Positions 17,873 through 27,606 are shown, counted from the stretch's first letter. The stretch: 64,000 nt of DNA from Palsa-506 sp963836355 (GCA_963836355.1 CAWIJO010000007.1:1-64000), one strand, 5' to 3'. The notes: generated from the letters alone by a model not told the origin. Translations and numbers: made by a program.

Positions 17873-20306
17873 GGCGGGTCGCTGACGGGGTGTGACGGGC
17901 CTCGGCGTTAGTCCTGGCCTGGGATTTATTGCCTGTTTCTCCGGGTTTTCCGGCGTGTCGCAGGGGGCCTGGCGGCCCGGTTCCTGAGAAAATTAATGCA
18001 GTAATGGACCGCGCGGGATGGGGGTGGATGATGGCAGGGATGCTCACCCAGCTGCCCTTGCCGCTGCTGCCCGCCGGGGCTGCGGAGATCGCGCCCGGGG
18101 TCGGGCTGGTCACCGGCGAGGATGGCGGCGGGCTGGTGTCGGTGCACGGGCTGGCCACGTTCGCCTGGGACGGCGGGGATGAGGCGGGCCGGCGGCTGGC
18201 CGCGGTGCAGCTGGTCCGGCTGCGCGCGGTCAGCCAGGCGCAGGCCGCGGCGGCGTTCGGGGTGGACCCGGTCACGGTGTGGCGGTGGGATCAGGCGCTG
18301 GCCGCGGGCGGGGTGGCCGGGCTGGTCCCGTCGCGGCGCGGGCCGAAGGGGGCCTCCAAGCTGACCCCGCAGCTGGCAGCGCGGATCCGGGACCTGGATG
18401 CGGCGGGGGCGACCCTGGCCGGGATCGCCGCGGCGACCGGGGTGTCCACGTTCACCGTCCGCAACGCACTCGGCCGGGTCGCGTCCCGCGGGCGGCCCGC
18501 GGCCGGTGCCGCCGAAGACAGCGTGGGCCTGGACGCCGGCTGTGATGATGACGCAGGTCAGGGCGCTGTGGTTCCGGTGCTGCCGGATCCGGTGCCGCGT
18601 GATGGCGAGCGGGCGCTGGCCCGGTGGGGTTTGCTGGGCGAAGGGGCTGTCCCGGTGTTCACGCCGGGCGCCCGGTATCCGCTGGCCGGGCTGCTGCTGG
18701 CGGTGCCTGCCCTGGAGGACACCGGGCTGCTGGATGCTGCGCGTCAGGTCTACGGCCGGCTCAAGGACGGGTTCTACGGGCTGACCGCGACGCTGCTGAC
18801 GCTGGTGTTCCTGGCGCTGGCCGGCGAGCCGCGGGCCGAGGGCGCCACCCGGGTCCCGCCCGGCGCGCTGGGCCGGGTACTGGGCCTGGACCGGGCGCCG
18901 GAGGTCAAGACAATCCGCCGCAAGCTGGGCGAGCTGGCCGCTGCGGGCAGGGCCGCGGACCTGTTGATGGCGCTGGCCCGCCACCACGCCGCGGCGCGGC
19001 CGGACACGCTCGGCTTCCTCTGCATCGACGGGCACGCCCGCGTCTACGACGGGACGCGAACCGTGCAGAAGACCCATGTGGCGCGGCTGAAGTTCCCCGC
19101 CCCGGCCACGGTGGAGACCTGGGTCACCGGCCAGGACGGCGATCCGGTGTTCATGGTGGTCGCCGAGCCGTCGGACTCCCTGGCCGGCGAGCTGCGCCGG
19201 CTGCTTCCCGATCTGCGCGCCATCGCGGGCCAGGGCAGGCGGGTGACGGTGTGCTTTGACCGGGGCGGCTGGTCCCCGGCCCTGTTCGCCGACATCACCG
19301 CGGCCGGGTTCGACCTGCTCACCTGGCGCAAAGGCCCGGCCCCCGACATCTCCGCCGATGCGTTCACGGCCATCACCTGCGCCGATGACCGGGGCCGGGA
19401 GCACCGCTACGACCTGGCGGATACGGTAGTCGCGCTGAGGATCAGCGACGGGCCGCGCAAGGGACAAGCGGTCAGCCTGCGGCAGGTCACCCGCCGGGTC
19501 CCCGCCCGCGGCGGCGGCACCCGGCAGATCCACGCGCTGACCTCCCGCACCGACCTGGCGGCCGGGGAGGTCTGCTGGCGGCTGACGTCACGGTGGCGGG
19601 AGGAGAACTACTTCCGCTACGCCCGCACCCACTTCGCCCTCGATGCCCTGGACTCCTACGCCGCCACGCCCGATGACCCGGACCGGAAAGTCCCGAACCC
19701 GGCAAAGAAAACAGCCGCCGCCCAGGTCCGCAAGGCCGAGTTCCTCGCCGCCGCAGCTCAGGCCCAGCGCGACGCCAGCCTGGCAGCGCTGCGCAACCCG
19801 GCACCCGGCCAGCCGGTTACCATCACCAACCAGATGATCAACGCCCTGGACGCCCCGGTGGAAGCCGCCTGGCGTGAACTCCGGGAAGCGGACACGGCCG
19901 CGGCGGCCACCCCGTCCCGGGTCCGGCTTGGCGCGCTCGCCCCGGACATGATGCGCCTGGAAGCCGAGGTCAAGCAGATCACCCACGCTATCCGGATGGC
20001 CGCCTACAACGCCGAAACCACCCTGGCCCGCGCCCTGGACGGCCGCTACGCCCGCGCCGGCGACGAGGCCTACGCCCTCATCCGCGAGGCCCTCACCGCC
20101 TCTGGCGACATCCGGCCCGGTGACGGCGGACTGCTCGTCCGGCTCGACCCGCTCACCGCCCCTCGCCGGACCCAGGCACTCGCCGCCCTCTGCGACCAGC
20201 TCAGCCAGGCCGCAAGCCGCTACCCCGGCACCGATCTCGTCCTGCGCTACGAGGTCAAACCCCACCCTGGCACTGCATAAACGATCTCCCTATGTCAGGA
20301 GTCCTG
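17858..20306 (+). mobile_element. Insertion element with 15-bp IRs and 5-bp target duplication
   Basis: CAGGACTCCTGACAT (17858-17872) and its exact reverse complement ATGTCAGGAGTCCTG (20292-20306) bound a 2449-bp element containing one transposase gene. AGGCC lies immediately outside both ends (17853-17857 and 20307-20311), a 5-bp target duplication. It interrupts a minus-strand gene, whose two parts rejoin in frame when the element is removed. Confidence 0.93.
18028..20280 (+). CDS. Large transposase with N-terminal helix-turn-helix
   Basis: About 750 residues. After a leader, residues ~50-170 contain two helix-turn-helix-like segments (RLRAVSQAQAAAAFGVDPVT, GIAAATGVSTFTVRNALGRV). The core has candidate DDE residues: Asp in LCIDGHARVYDGTRT, Asp in VTVCFDRGGWSPALF and Glu in SRWREENYFRYARTHFALDA. 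The C-terminus is helical and rich in Ala/Glu. I cannot assign it confidently to a named IS family; it matches the type usually labelled putative transposase. ATG 18028 follows GGGGGTGG and is preferred; ATG 18004 and the open frame back to 17929 are alternatives. Confidence 0.85.
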   Translation: MMAGMLTQLPLPLLPAGAAEIAPGVGLVTGEDGGGLVSVHGLATFAWDGGDEAGRRLAAVQLVRLRAVSQAQAAAAFGVDPVTVWRWDQALAAGGVAGLVPSRRGPKGASKLTPQLAARIRDLDAAGATLAGIAAATGVSTFTVRNALGRVASRGRPAAGAAEDSVGLDAGCDDDAGQGAVVPVLPDPVPRDGERALARWGLLGEGAVPVFTPGARYPLAGLLLAVPALEDTGLLDAARQVYGRLKDGFYGLTATLLTLVFLALAGEPRAEGATRVPPGALGRVLGLDRAPEVKTIRRKLGELAAAGRAADLLMALARHHAAARPDTLGFLCIDGHARVYDGTRTVQKTHVARLKFPAPATVETWVTGQDGDPVFMVVAEPSDSLAGELRRLLPDLRAIAGQGRRVTVCFDRGGWSPALFADITAAGFDLLTWRKGPAPDISADAFTAITCADDRGREHRYDLADTVVALRISDGPRKGQAVSLRQVTRRVPARGGGTRQIHALTSRTDLAAGEVCWRLTSRWREENYFRYARTHFALDALDSYAATPDDPDRKVPNPAKKTAAAQVRKAEFLAAAAQAQRDASLAALRNPAPGQPVTITNQMINALDAPVEAAWRELREADTAAAATPSRVRLGALAPDMMRLEAEVKQITHAIRMAAYNAETTLARALDGRYARAGDEAYALIREALTASGDIRPGDGGLLVRLDPLTAPRRTQALAALCDQLSQAASRYPGTDLVLRYEVKPHPGTA

Positions 20307-20311
20307 AGGCC
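20292..20311. repeat. Right inverted repeat and target duplication
   Basis: ATGTCAGGAGTCCTG (20292-20306) followed by AGGCC (20307-20311). Confidence 0.9.
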
Positions 20312-22365
20312 AGTGAGGGCTTCGGCCTGGATCTTGGGCAGGCCGGTGTCGAGGAGGAGGGTCCAGAACCGGGTGGCAACGGTGAGGTGGGGTGAATCAG
20401 GTTCTGCGTCCTGCACTAGGAAGGCCGCGTCCTCGGCGGCAGCGGCCAAGGCGGCGGCGCCTTTGCCGAAGCGATTGATGACAGCTTCGAGGTCATATCC
20501 TTCCACCTCGCGGAGTGCGGCGACGACGATGAGCCGGATGGCATTGTCGGTCCCCCGAAGGGCTGCGCCGAAGAGTTCATCTGTGAACTCCCGGTAGAGC
20601 CACGGCGTGGGCTGGGACCATTTGACGGTGAGGTCGAAGGTTTCCTGCGCCAGTGTGCCTTCCCGGAACAGCGCTGTCGCGTTTGCTTCGAGCCAGGTGA
20701 CGGCGATCGCTTCCAGAAGCGGCCGGTGGGAAGCAAGGATCGCACGGAACTCCAGGCCGACTGAGCCAACCATCCCGATGACGGCGTTGAGGGTTTGCTC
20801 GAACTCCGGGCGGACGGTCTCGTGGCGGCGGAACTCCCACGCGGCGAGGGCGAGAACCGTTTGGAGGCCGTGACCCCACGTGCGGTTGATCGCGCTGGCG
20901 AGGGGATCATGGTCAGCGAACAGCAGGCCGACGTCGGTCTCGGGGGCGCTCCGCACCGCTGTGAGTGCCCGTTCCCAGAGGGCGTTCAGGCTGGCAGCGA
21001 GGTCGCCGTCCTTGTTGGCCAGCGCCCTGGCAAGGTCGAGAACAACTTTTTGCCAGTCTTCCCCAGAAGTGGCTGCCTCTGTGTCCTGATCGGCTGCAGG
21101 CCCTCCGCCTGCGGGAGGCTGTGCCACGGCGGCGGCGAGTACGGCGGGTGCTTGGGAGACGATGCCGGCTGCTTGCTCGGTAAGGGCCCGGAAGTAGTGT
21201 TCGACGTAGCGCGGTCGCCGCAGCGCGGTCACGACGTCTTGGGGGGCGGCGCTCCACTCGGCCGGATTGGCCTTCACGACCTCCTCTAGAGCCCGGGCAA
21301 GCTCCAGATGGCCGGGCATCTGCCACGCGCTCTCGGCGTCGGGTTCCCAGGCAGCGACCAGCGCGGCGGTCTCCATCGGCGGACGTGCCGACAACTCTTC
21401 GGCGCTGTAGGGCGAGCGCCCGTAGCGGGATCCCCACTGGGGAGCCCGGTCACCGGTCAACGCCCGTGTGTCCGGTGAGCCATGGCGTCCGCTGACGTAG
21501 TCGATGGCATCCCACCATGCGGTGAGGACATCTGCCGGGAGCACCGCCGCCCATCCCCATGCGCGAGCCCAGTCCAGGGGGATCTGGTCTTCGTCGTTGG
21601 CCGGGGCGGGCGACGGGGTCCCGAACGCCGTGGCCCATGCGGCGAGGTCTTCTCGAGCAGGGCTGTGGGACAGGATGTCGGTTACGAGTGCGAGGTCCTC
21701 AGCGGTCGCGGTCGACGACGCTAGCCGGGAAGCGATATGGGCGATTTTGGCGGTCACGCGGATGTCGCCGGCACCCGCCAGAGCATGACCGCGCAGGCGT
21801 TCACCGACTTTGCCGTGCATATCCTCCAGCCATTCCAGCTGCTCCGAAGTGGGCACACACCACTGCCGGGCTTTGGACAGGATGCGTGCGAGGTGGTGCG
21901 CGAACAGCAGAAGCGGCTCGGGGTGCTCCCCGGGGTCGGCCGTCAACGCCTCGATACCCAGCGGCACGTAGCGGGCGTCGTCAGACCGGGCCAATCGACT
22001 CGTCTCCCTGCGAGCATCCGTGCCCGGCTGGTGACATTGTCCGCCGTGACCCCAGCTTGGAGATGGTCGAGAATCATGACCCCGTGGTAACGGTCGCCGT
22101 CCCCGAACCTGCGGAAATGGTTCAACACCGCGTCGGCCACGTCAAGCACCGCTGAGTCCGCGGCGTCGGCCTTCAGCGCGGTTTCCACGCCGAGGAAACG
22201 CACCAACGGCACGTCACTGTGCTGTCGTACGATCTCCACCACAACGCCGTGGGCGGGGGGACCGAGTTCGGTGGCGATCCGCAGCAACTCGAACCGCATG
22301 GCGGCCCGCTCGTGTTTCGCTATTGCCGGCGCCGGTGATCGCAGCCAGGGCGCCGGCGACGACAA
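20307..22365 (-). pseudogene. N-terminal part of a large unknown protein, split by insertion and frameshifted
   Basis: Two overlapping frames seem to be one gene. The upstream frame (22365 to about 22000) reads RFELLRIATELGPPAHGVV and VADAVLNHFRRFGDGDRYHG. The downstream frame (from about 22030) continues RRETSRLARSDDARYVPLGI, LLLFAHHLARILSKARQW and then ~570 residues of helical sequence to EALTGL, where the insertion element interrupts it; past that point it picks up 16 foreign residues and stops at 20255. No domain is recognised; the helical, Leu/Ala-rich pattern suggests a repeat-type scaffold. An N-terminal NTPase or other domain may have been lost, since 22365 does not look like a natural start. 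Confidence 0.6.
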
Positions 22366-22425
22366 GCGCGAGGCGGCGCCGACAGCGCGGATGGCTGGCC
22401 GTGGCGGGCCGGCGGCTGGCGGGCA

Positions 22426-22596
22426 TCACCGGAGGAAGACGTTGACAATCGACGCCGCGACCGCGGCGAGACTCAGCCCGCCGAGCACCCACGGCACGCC
22501 GGTCGCGCCGTCGGCCGCGAACGTCGCCCGGTTCCGGTGGCCGATCGCCATCTTCCCCGCGCAGATCAGCAGGCCGGCCACGCCGCAGATCAGCAC
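22426..22596 (-). CDS. Small two-span membrane protein resembling conjugation-associated pilin-like subunits
   Basis: An open frame from after a TAG (22624-22626) to 22426; GTG 22596 gives 56 residues. It has two hydrophobic segments, VLICGVAGLLICAG and VPWVLGGLSLAAVAASIVNV, separated by KMAIGHRNRATFAADGATG. This double-helix layout resembles TrbC/VirB2-like small membrane proteins of integrative conjugative elements. Upstream codons (RVIAWGKWG) also look native, so the natural N-terminus may have been lost to the TAG. It lies next to integrase remnants, consistent with a decayed element. Confidence 0.4.
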   Translation of the reverse strand: MLICGVAGLLICAGKMAIGHRNRATFAADGATGVPWVLGGLSLAAVAASIVNVFLR

Positions 22597-22626
22597 CCCC
22601 CACTTCCCCCAGGCGATTACCCGCTA

Positions 22627-23116
22627 GCCAGCCCGCCCACCGGGCCCTCTGCAGAATCCGTCCGACCTCGCGGCAGAGGCATCCGTCGCATCGCAGACGA
22701 CGTGCCGATCGCCTGCTGGCTCCCGGCGAAACGAGGGCTAACTCCGCACGGCCTTCGCCACAGCCACAAGACCTGGATGGAAGAAAACGGAATCTCCCGA
22801 AATCCTCCAGGAACGCCGTCTCGGCCACGAGGTCCCAGGCATGCGCGGCGTCTACGCCCACGTCTCCGAAGCCATGCGAACCGAACTCACCAAAGCCCTC
22901 CAGACCCGCTGGGAACGCTCCCTACAAGCCCGCGCTGCCATCCACCCTCACTCCCCGGTTCAGCTACTTGACCACCTGCTGGCCCCCTACCGGACGCCGG
23001 GTACGCAGCCCGAGCTTTTCCGCGATTCGCCGCTGACCGGATCCGCCCGTCGGCCAGCTCGCCAACGTCGCCAGGATGTCCCAGATTCGCAGTGCCAGAA
23101 CATCCAGGCGAGCTAA
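22627..23116 (+). pseudogene. Tyrosine recombinase/integrase C-terminal fragment, frameshifted
   Basis: The catalytic end of a phage/ICE integrase: LTPHGLRHSHKTWMEENGI carries the HxxR box, then after one extra base (T at 22795) EILQERRLGHEVPGMRGVYA has the second His and the catalytic Tyr. The tail runs SEAMRTELTKALQTRWE to the stop at 23116. The N-terminal DNA-binding and core-binding parts are missing. It sits about 640 bases from the 3' end of tRNA-Val(CAC), where such integrases normally lie, so it is probably the relic of an element once integrated there. Confidence 0.7.
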
Positions 23117-23661
23117 TCGCCCCGATTTGCCTTGTTGATGCCCTCGATGTCGGCAGGGCTTTGCGGGACGCCCTCAATGTGTCGGCCAGCAACGTCGCCT
23201 TCGGGTTTCTATGCCCTCGATGTCGGGCGGGGTCTTGCGGGGGATGCCTTCCCAGGGTGCCTGTGACCTGGGCGTTTGACGTCCGTTGCGCGATCCTCCC
23301 GGAACGGGAGCCCGCTGGGCAAGCTTGTGGCCCTGGAACGTGACCAGCATGCCGCTGACCAGGTAGTTCGCAGCCGCGCCAACCGAGGCCAACATGCCCT
23401 GCCGCCAGAAGTCCTGTACCGGGGCTCACGCGACGATCCTCGATGACTCGGGCGCCACGCCTCGCCACGTTCGACGCCCCTCCGAAATCTCGCCCGCGCG
23501 GATGTCATCGTCCCCGGGATGCAGCCGGAAGATCCGTACCGGGACATCCCGAAGAAGTTGATCTCCCAAATTCCTCCAAGCTGGCACGAGCTCTTTGTGG
23601 CCCGCCGGGCTAGAACAGGTGCACCAGGCGACAAGGCACCCATATAGGGCATGCCACCCAT
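23113..23661 (-). other. Degenerate coding remnant with an internal duplication
   Basis: On the minus strand the end reads EGVPQSPADIEGINKANRGD and stop (23113-23115), and about 74 bases upstream IPRKTPPDIEGIE repeats it. The matching DNA is GCCCTCGATGTCGG...TTGCGGG near 23140-23168 and 23212-23240. Further upstream are mixed frames (GAAANYLVSGMLVTFQGHKL) with no clear family. It looks like the 3' end of a former mobile-element gene. Confidence 0.35.
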
Positions 23662-23754
23662 ATCAGGACAGAAGACGTCTCAAGGGGCCCGCTAGCTGGG
23701 GTAATGCACTGCACCCGGATGGCAACCTGCGTGCACCCGGGATGCAACTGGGGG

Positions 23755-23826
23755 TGGGCGATACTGGGATCGAACCAGTGACCTCCTCGGTGTGAACGAG
23801 GCGCTCTCCCGCTGAGCCAATCGCCC
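23755..23826 (-). tRNA. tRNA-Val(CAC)
   Basis: Reading the minus strand, GGGCGAT and ATCGCCC form the acceptor stem; CCTCG/CGAGG closes an anticodon loop TTCACAC with anticodon CAC; the T arm is ACTGG-TTCGATC-CCAGT. No CCA is encoded. It may serve as an attachment site, given the integrase fragment downstream of its 3' end. Confidence 0.93.
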
Positions 23827-23879
23827 GCCGCCCGGGCGGAATCCATCCGCCAGGGGCGTACCTCAGGGTAGCGCATCAC

Positions 23880-24408
23880 GCCGGGGCAGCGGCCGCGGGC
23901 AGCCAGCCGGTCGCGGGGCCACGCCAGGCGCGCTGCTTAAAGCGCTAAACATGGACATTAAAGTCGAATTAATAGCTTCAGCCGAGTTGTAACGGAGGTG
24001 TAAACTGCGTCATGTCCCGGATAGATCAGGGTAAGCATCGCAACGCATGCAGGGAGCACGTCCGAGTGTGCCTAACGCCTCTCGATGTATCGTGCCCGCT
24101 CAAGTCGGCGGAGCCCGGTCATGCGGCCGCACCTACTTTAGCTAACTGCCAGTAACTTCGGGATCACAGCGCGTCGTCCCTGGTCAGAGGGGGACTAGCC
24201 CACGAAGTAAATATTAAAATCCGGGCATCCTTTGACCAGTTCACTGACGATTTGTTGACTAGTGACCGAGGTTACGAGTGGCGAAGTTGCGGAATCTTAT
24301 CTCCCGCACCCGCTTTTAGGCGGTAGCCACGCCCAATCGGCTATCAGCAGCCGCATAGTCAGCACGAAGCCCGGCAATCGGGGACATCACGAGACAAAGG
24401 TTTGACCG
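23880..24408. other. Long regulatory-looking intergenic region upstream of ssgB
   Basis: Clearly more AT-rich than its neighbours (for example ACATTAAAGTCGAATTAATAG at about 23953 and AGTAAATATTAAAATC at about 24205). No gene is visible. Several promoters for developmental control of ssgB would fit, but I cannot assign sigma-factor boxes with confidence. Confidence 0.45.
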
Positions 24409-24831
24409 ATGATAAACAGCAGTGCCACCGTCTCAGCGGAGCTCGGGCTCACGCTGGTCGTGCCGGACCACGGGTCCGTGCCGCTTGTCGCTAGCCTCTA
24501 CTACTGCGCCGAAGATCCTTATGCGGTCCGGATGGCCTTCCACGTCGGGCTGGACGAGCCGGTCGAGTGGATCTTCGCCAGGGAGCTGCTCGAGGCTGGC
24601 CTCGCGCAACCCGCCGGTGAGGGCGACGTGCAGGTCTGGCCGGGGTCGCCGGACGGCCAGGACGTACTCAACCTGTCCTTGTCCTCCCCGTTCGGCCAGG
24701 CGCATTTCGAGGCGCCGGCCAACGCGACCGCGGATTTCCTGCGCCGCACCTACGGGCTTATCGCGGCCGGCCGGGAAGACGAGTTCATTGACGTCGACAG
24801 CGAGCTGGACGAACTGCTCTGGCGCGCATAG
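24409..24831 (+). CDS. ssgB: SsgB-type sporulation/cell-division regulator
   Basis: A 140-residue SsgA-like protein. In sporulating actinomycetes SsgB sits at the membrane-proximal division site and helps position FtsZ for sporulation septa. Family landmarks are VSAELGLTLVVP, the central YAVRMAFHVGLDEPVEWIFA, the acidic segment DVQVWPGSPD, and FEAPANATADFLRRTYGLI before an acidic tail. Length is that of the family. ATG 24409 follows AAAGG about 8 bases upstream. A long AT-rich leader precedes it and a hairpin terminator follows, so it is monocistronic. Its near-identity across sporulating genera is from memory. Confidence 0.9.
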   Translation: MINSSATVSAELGLTLVVPDHGSVPLVASLYYCAEDPYAVRMAFHVGLDEPVEWIFARELLEAGLAQPAGEGDVQVWPGSPDGQDVLNLSLSSPFGQAHFEAPANATADFLRRTYGLIAAGREDEFIDVDSELDELLWRA

Positions 24832-24841
24832 CCGCCCGCCG

Positions 24842-24861
24842 GGCCGGGATTAACCCCGGCC
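24842..24861. terminator. Bidirectional hairpin between ssgB and the aminotransferase
   Basis: GGCCGGG (24842-24848) and CCCGGCC (24855-24861) around ATTAAC, between convergent genes. There is no T-run, as is usual for actinobacterial terminators. Confidence 0.65.
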
Positions 24862-24889
24862 GGCCGGGGGCCGCCGGGGAGATGAATTC

Positions 24890-25714
24890 CTACGGATCCG
24901 GCTGCGCCGCCGACCGAGCGGCGAAGAGCTCGGCGGTCCGGCGCGTCACCGGCCCGGGTGCGGTCGCCAGCGGCACCCCGTTGACGGCGCGGACCGGCTG
25001 CACATCCCTGGTCGTGCCGGTGAGGAACGCCTCGTCCGCGACGCCGAGCGCATCCAGGGCCAGATCTTCCTCCTCGGCGCCTGCCCACTCGATGACCAGT
25101 CCCCTGGTCACCCCGGCCAGGCAGCCCGCGCTCAGCGGCGGTGTCAGCAGCCGCCCGCCGGAGACCACGAAGACGTTGGTCCCGGTCCCCTCGCACAGGT
25201 TCCCCGCGGTGTTCGCGAAGATCGCCTCGCTGCCGCCGCGATCCCTGGCATAGCCCAGCGCGAGCACGTTCTCCGCGTAGGACGTCGTCTTCAGCCCCGC
25301 CAGCGCGCCGTGCTCGTTCCGCGACCACGGCACCGTGACCAAGTCGCATGACACGTCGACTACCGGCCACTCGCCCAGCGCCGCCATGACGGTCGGCCCG
25401 GCGCCGCCGCGCGCGGAGCTGAGCGGCGATTCACCGCCGGTCACCGTGATCCGCAGCCGCGCCCGCTCCGGCTGGCCGACCGAAGCCAGCAGGTGCGTGA
25501 CACCCGCCCGCAGTCTGCTCAGATCCGGCTCGGGCAGCCCCAGCCCGGCCGCCGACCGCCGCAGCCGCTCCAGGTGCCTGGTCAGCGCGAACGGGACGCC
25601 GGCCACTACCTTGAGCGTCTCGAACACGCCGTCTCCCACGGTCAGCCCGTGATCGAAGACGGAAATCATGGCGTCGGAGTCGGCCAGTAGCGCCCCGTTG
25701 ATCCATACCGTCAC
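24890..25714 (-). CDS. Class IV aminotransferase (aminodeoxychorismate lyase-like)
   Basis: A 274-residue PLP enzyme of fold type IV. Motifs are the N-terminal VWINGALLADSDAMISVFDH, the Arg-containing RHLERLRRSA, the PLP-lysine segment AGLKTTSYAENV, and the Glu/phosphate-binding region NLCEGTGTNVFVVSGG followed by AGVTRGLVIEWA. The family includes 4-amino-4-deoxychorismate lyase, branched-chain and D-amino acid aminotransferases; the length and short active-site loops favour a PabC-like enzyme, not proven. It starts 11 bases after the hutH stop, so the two are probably one transcript. Confidence 0.8.
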   Translation of the reverse strand: MTVWINGALLADSDAMISVFDHGLTVGDGVFETLKVVAGVPFALTRHLERLRRSAAGLGLPEPDLSRLRAGVTHLLASVGQPERARLRITVTGGESPLSSARGGAGPTVMAALGEWPVVDVSCDLVTVPWSRNEHGALAGLKTTSYAENVLALGYARDRGGSEAIFANTAGNLCEGTGTNVFVVSGGRLLTPPLSAGCLAGVTRGLVIEWAGAEEEDLALDALGVADEAFLTGTTRDVQPVRAVNGVPLATAPGPVTRRTAELFAARSAAQPDP

Positions 25715-25724
25715 GGAACCGACG

Positions 25725-27263
25725 TTATTTCAGCCCGCCGCAGTGCGCACCCGCAGCCGCGCAGATATCCGGAATCAGCTCATCGACCGCGACAATCTGC
25801 CCGGACACCTCGCGGTCCACGGCCATCATCGGCACCCGGGCCCTGACCACGGCGACCGCGGCGGCCAGCGGCTCGCTGGGCGCGCCGATCGCCGCGCGCA
25901 GGTCGATTCCCTGCACTGCGCACAGGATCTCGACCGCCAGGCAGGTGCGCACGTTCACGATCACGTCGCGTAGCTTGCGCACCGCCCCCCAGCCCATCGA
26001 GACGTGATCTTCCTGCTTGCCTGACGTCGGGATGGTGTCCACGCTGGCCGGATGGGCGAGCACCTTGTTCTCGCTGACCAGCGACGCGGAGGTGTACTGG
26101 GCGAGCATGTAGCCCGAGTTTGTGCCGGCGTCGGGGGCGAGGAACGGCGGCAGCCCGCGGGACGACGCCGGGTCGAGCATCCGGTCTACCCGCCGCTCGC
26201 TGATGCTGGCCAGCTCACAGACCGCGATGGCGAGCATGTCGGCGGCGAACGCGAGCGGCTCGCCGTGGAAGTTCCCGGTGGTCATCACCTCGCCGTCCGG
26301 CACGATCACCGGGTTGTCCACGACGGCGCCCAGCTCGGTGCCGATCACCCGCGCCGCGTACGCGAGGACATCCCTGACGGCGCCGTGCACCTGCGGTGCG
26401 CAGCGCAGGCTGTAGGCGTCCTGCACAGCGTGCCGGCTGTGCCGGTGGCTGGCCATCAGCGCCGAGCCGGCCAGCAGCGCCCGCAGGTTGGCCGCGCTGT
26501 CCAGCTGGCCGGGATGCGGCCTGATCAGCTGCACCCGCTCGTCGTACGGCCGGTCGGTGCCGAGCAGCGCCTCGATCGACAATGCGCACGCCACGTCGGC
26601 CGCCTGCAGCAGCAGCTGGGCGTCGCGCACCGAGAACGCCAGCAGGGCCTGCATCGGCTCGGTCCCGTTGACCAGCGACAGGCCCTCCTTCGGCGCCAGC
26701 ACCAGCGGCTCGATGCCGTGCTCAGCGAGCACGTCGGCGGCAGGCCGGCCGTGCGGGCCGTCGCCGGGCGCGCGCAGCCGGCCGTGCCCGATCAGCGGCT
26801 GCGCCAGGTGCGCCAGCTGTGCCAGATCGCCGGAGGCGCCAACCGAGCCCTTGCCCGGCACGACCGGCAGTAGGTCGGCGGCCAGCAGCTCGAGCAGCCG
26901 TTCCGGCAACGCGGCGCGGACCCCGGAGTAGCCCGCGGCCAGCGTCCGGGCCCGGAGCAGCAGGATCGCCCGCACGGTCCCGTCATCCAGCGGCTCGCCG
27001 GTGCCGGCCGCGTGCGACCGAACGATCGCGCCCTGCAGCGCGGTCAGGTCCTGCTCCCCCACCCGGGTGTCGGCGAGCGCGCCGAAGCCGGTGTTCACCC
27101 CGTAAACCGGGCCTCCGCCGGCGATGGCGTCCGCCACCACGGCCCTGCTGGTTTCCATCCGGGCCTGGACTTCCGGACCGAGCTTCGCCCGCGCCGCGCC
27201 GGACGCGACGTCGACGACATCCGCCACGGTCAGCGCGTCCCCGTTGACGATCACTGTTCGCAT
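25725..27263 (-). CDS. hutH: Histidine ammonia-lyase
   Basis: A 512-residue aromatic amino acid lyase that removes ammonia from L-histidine to give urocanate, the first step of histidine degradation. Landmarks are the catalytic Tyr loop GPVYGVNTGFGALAD, the ASG triplet that forms the MIO cofactor in GKGSVGASGDLAQLAHL, NGTEPMQALLAF, QDAYSLRCAPQVHGA and GNFHGEPLAFAADMLA, and the C-terminal TSGKQEDHVSMGWGA. ATG 27263 (MRTVIVNGDALT) is chosen on family length; the frame is open 12 codons further. It is followed closely by the aminotransferase. Confidence 0.93.
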   Translation of the reverse strand: MRTVIVNGDALTVADVVDVASGAARAKLGPEVQARMETSRAVVADAIAGGGPVYGVNTGFGALADTRVGEQDLTALQGAIVRSHAAGTGEPLDDGTVRAILLLRARTLAAGYSGVRAALPERLLELLAADLLPVVPGKGSVGASGDLAQLAHLAQPLIGHGRLRAPGDGPHGRPAADVLAEHGIEPLVLAPKEGLSLVNGTEPMQALLAFSVRDAQLLLQAADVACALSIEALLGTDRPYDERVQLIRPHPGQLDSAANLRALLAGSALMASHRHSRHAVQDAYSLRCAPQVHGAVRDVLAYAARVIGTELGAVVDNPVIVPDGEVMTTGNFHGEPLAFAADMLAIAVCELASISERRVDRMLDPASSRGLPPFLAPDAGTNSGYMLAQYTSASLVSENKVLAHPASVDTIPTSGKQEDHVSMGWGAVRKLRDVIVNVRTCLAVEILCAVQGIDLRAAIGAPSEPLAAAVAVVRARVPMMAVDREVSGQIVAVDELIPDICAAAGAHCGGLK

Positions 27264-27606
27264 GGCTGCCAGCCTGCCATCTCGACCGGCCGACGGCACG
27301 ACTGACGTCCTCTGAAGGCCGCCAGCCGGCTGCTAACTGCCCAGGATTATTAACGGATTCGCCCCGCCCAGCCGCCGCCGGCCGGGTTCGGGCACGTTCC
27401 GGCGCGGGCCGGAGAGCCGACCGGCCATGGCTTGGTCATGATCGCCGGACAATCCGTTTCTGCTTAATGTGTTGAATCTGCGGAACATGCTGCCCTGGTC
27501 CTGGGTCGCCTGCGGGGCGAGTTTGCCGGCCCGGCCGGATCGGCTAGAGTTTCTGCACGCACCCCGGTCCTGGCCGGGTGCGGCGCCTCGCGCGAGCGGG
27601 GCCCAT
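27264..27606. other. Intergenic region between hutH and the tRNA cluster
   Basis: No coding frame. It contains the promoters of hutH (leftward) and of the tRNA cluster (rightward), which I cannot place precisely. Confidence 0.4.

Noticed and set aside
20577..20879. Minus-strand 100-codon frame inside the split gene
   Set aside because: Alternate-frame shadow of the large unknown protein.
23137..23240. Possible CRISPR-like repeat pair
   Set aside because: Only two imperfect copies with no regular spacer series; it reads as a duplicated gene end.
26052..26873. 273-codon plus-strand frame
   Set aside because: Antisense to hutH, rich in Arg/Gly/His with no recognisable fold.
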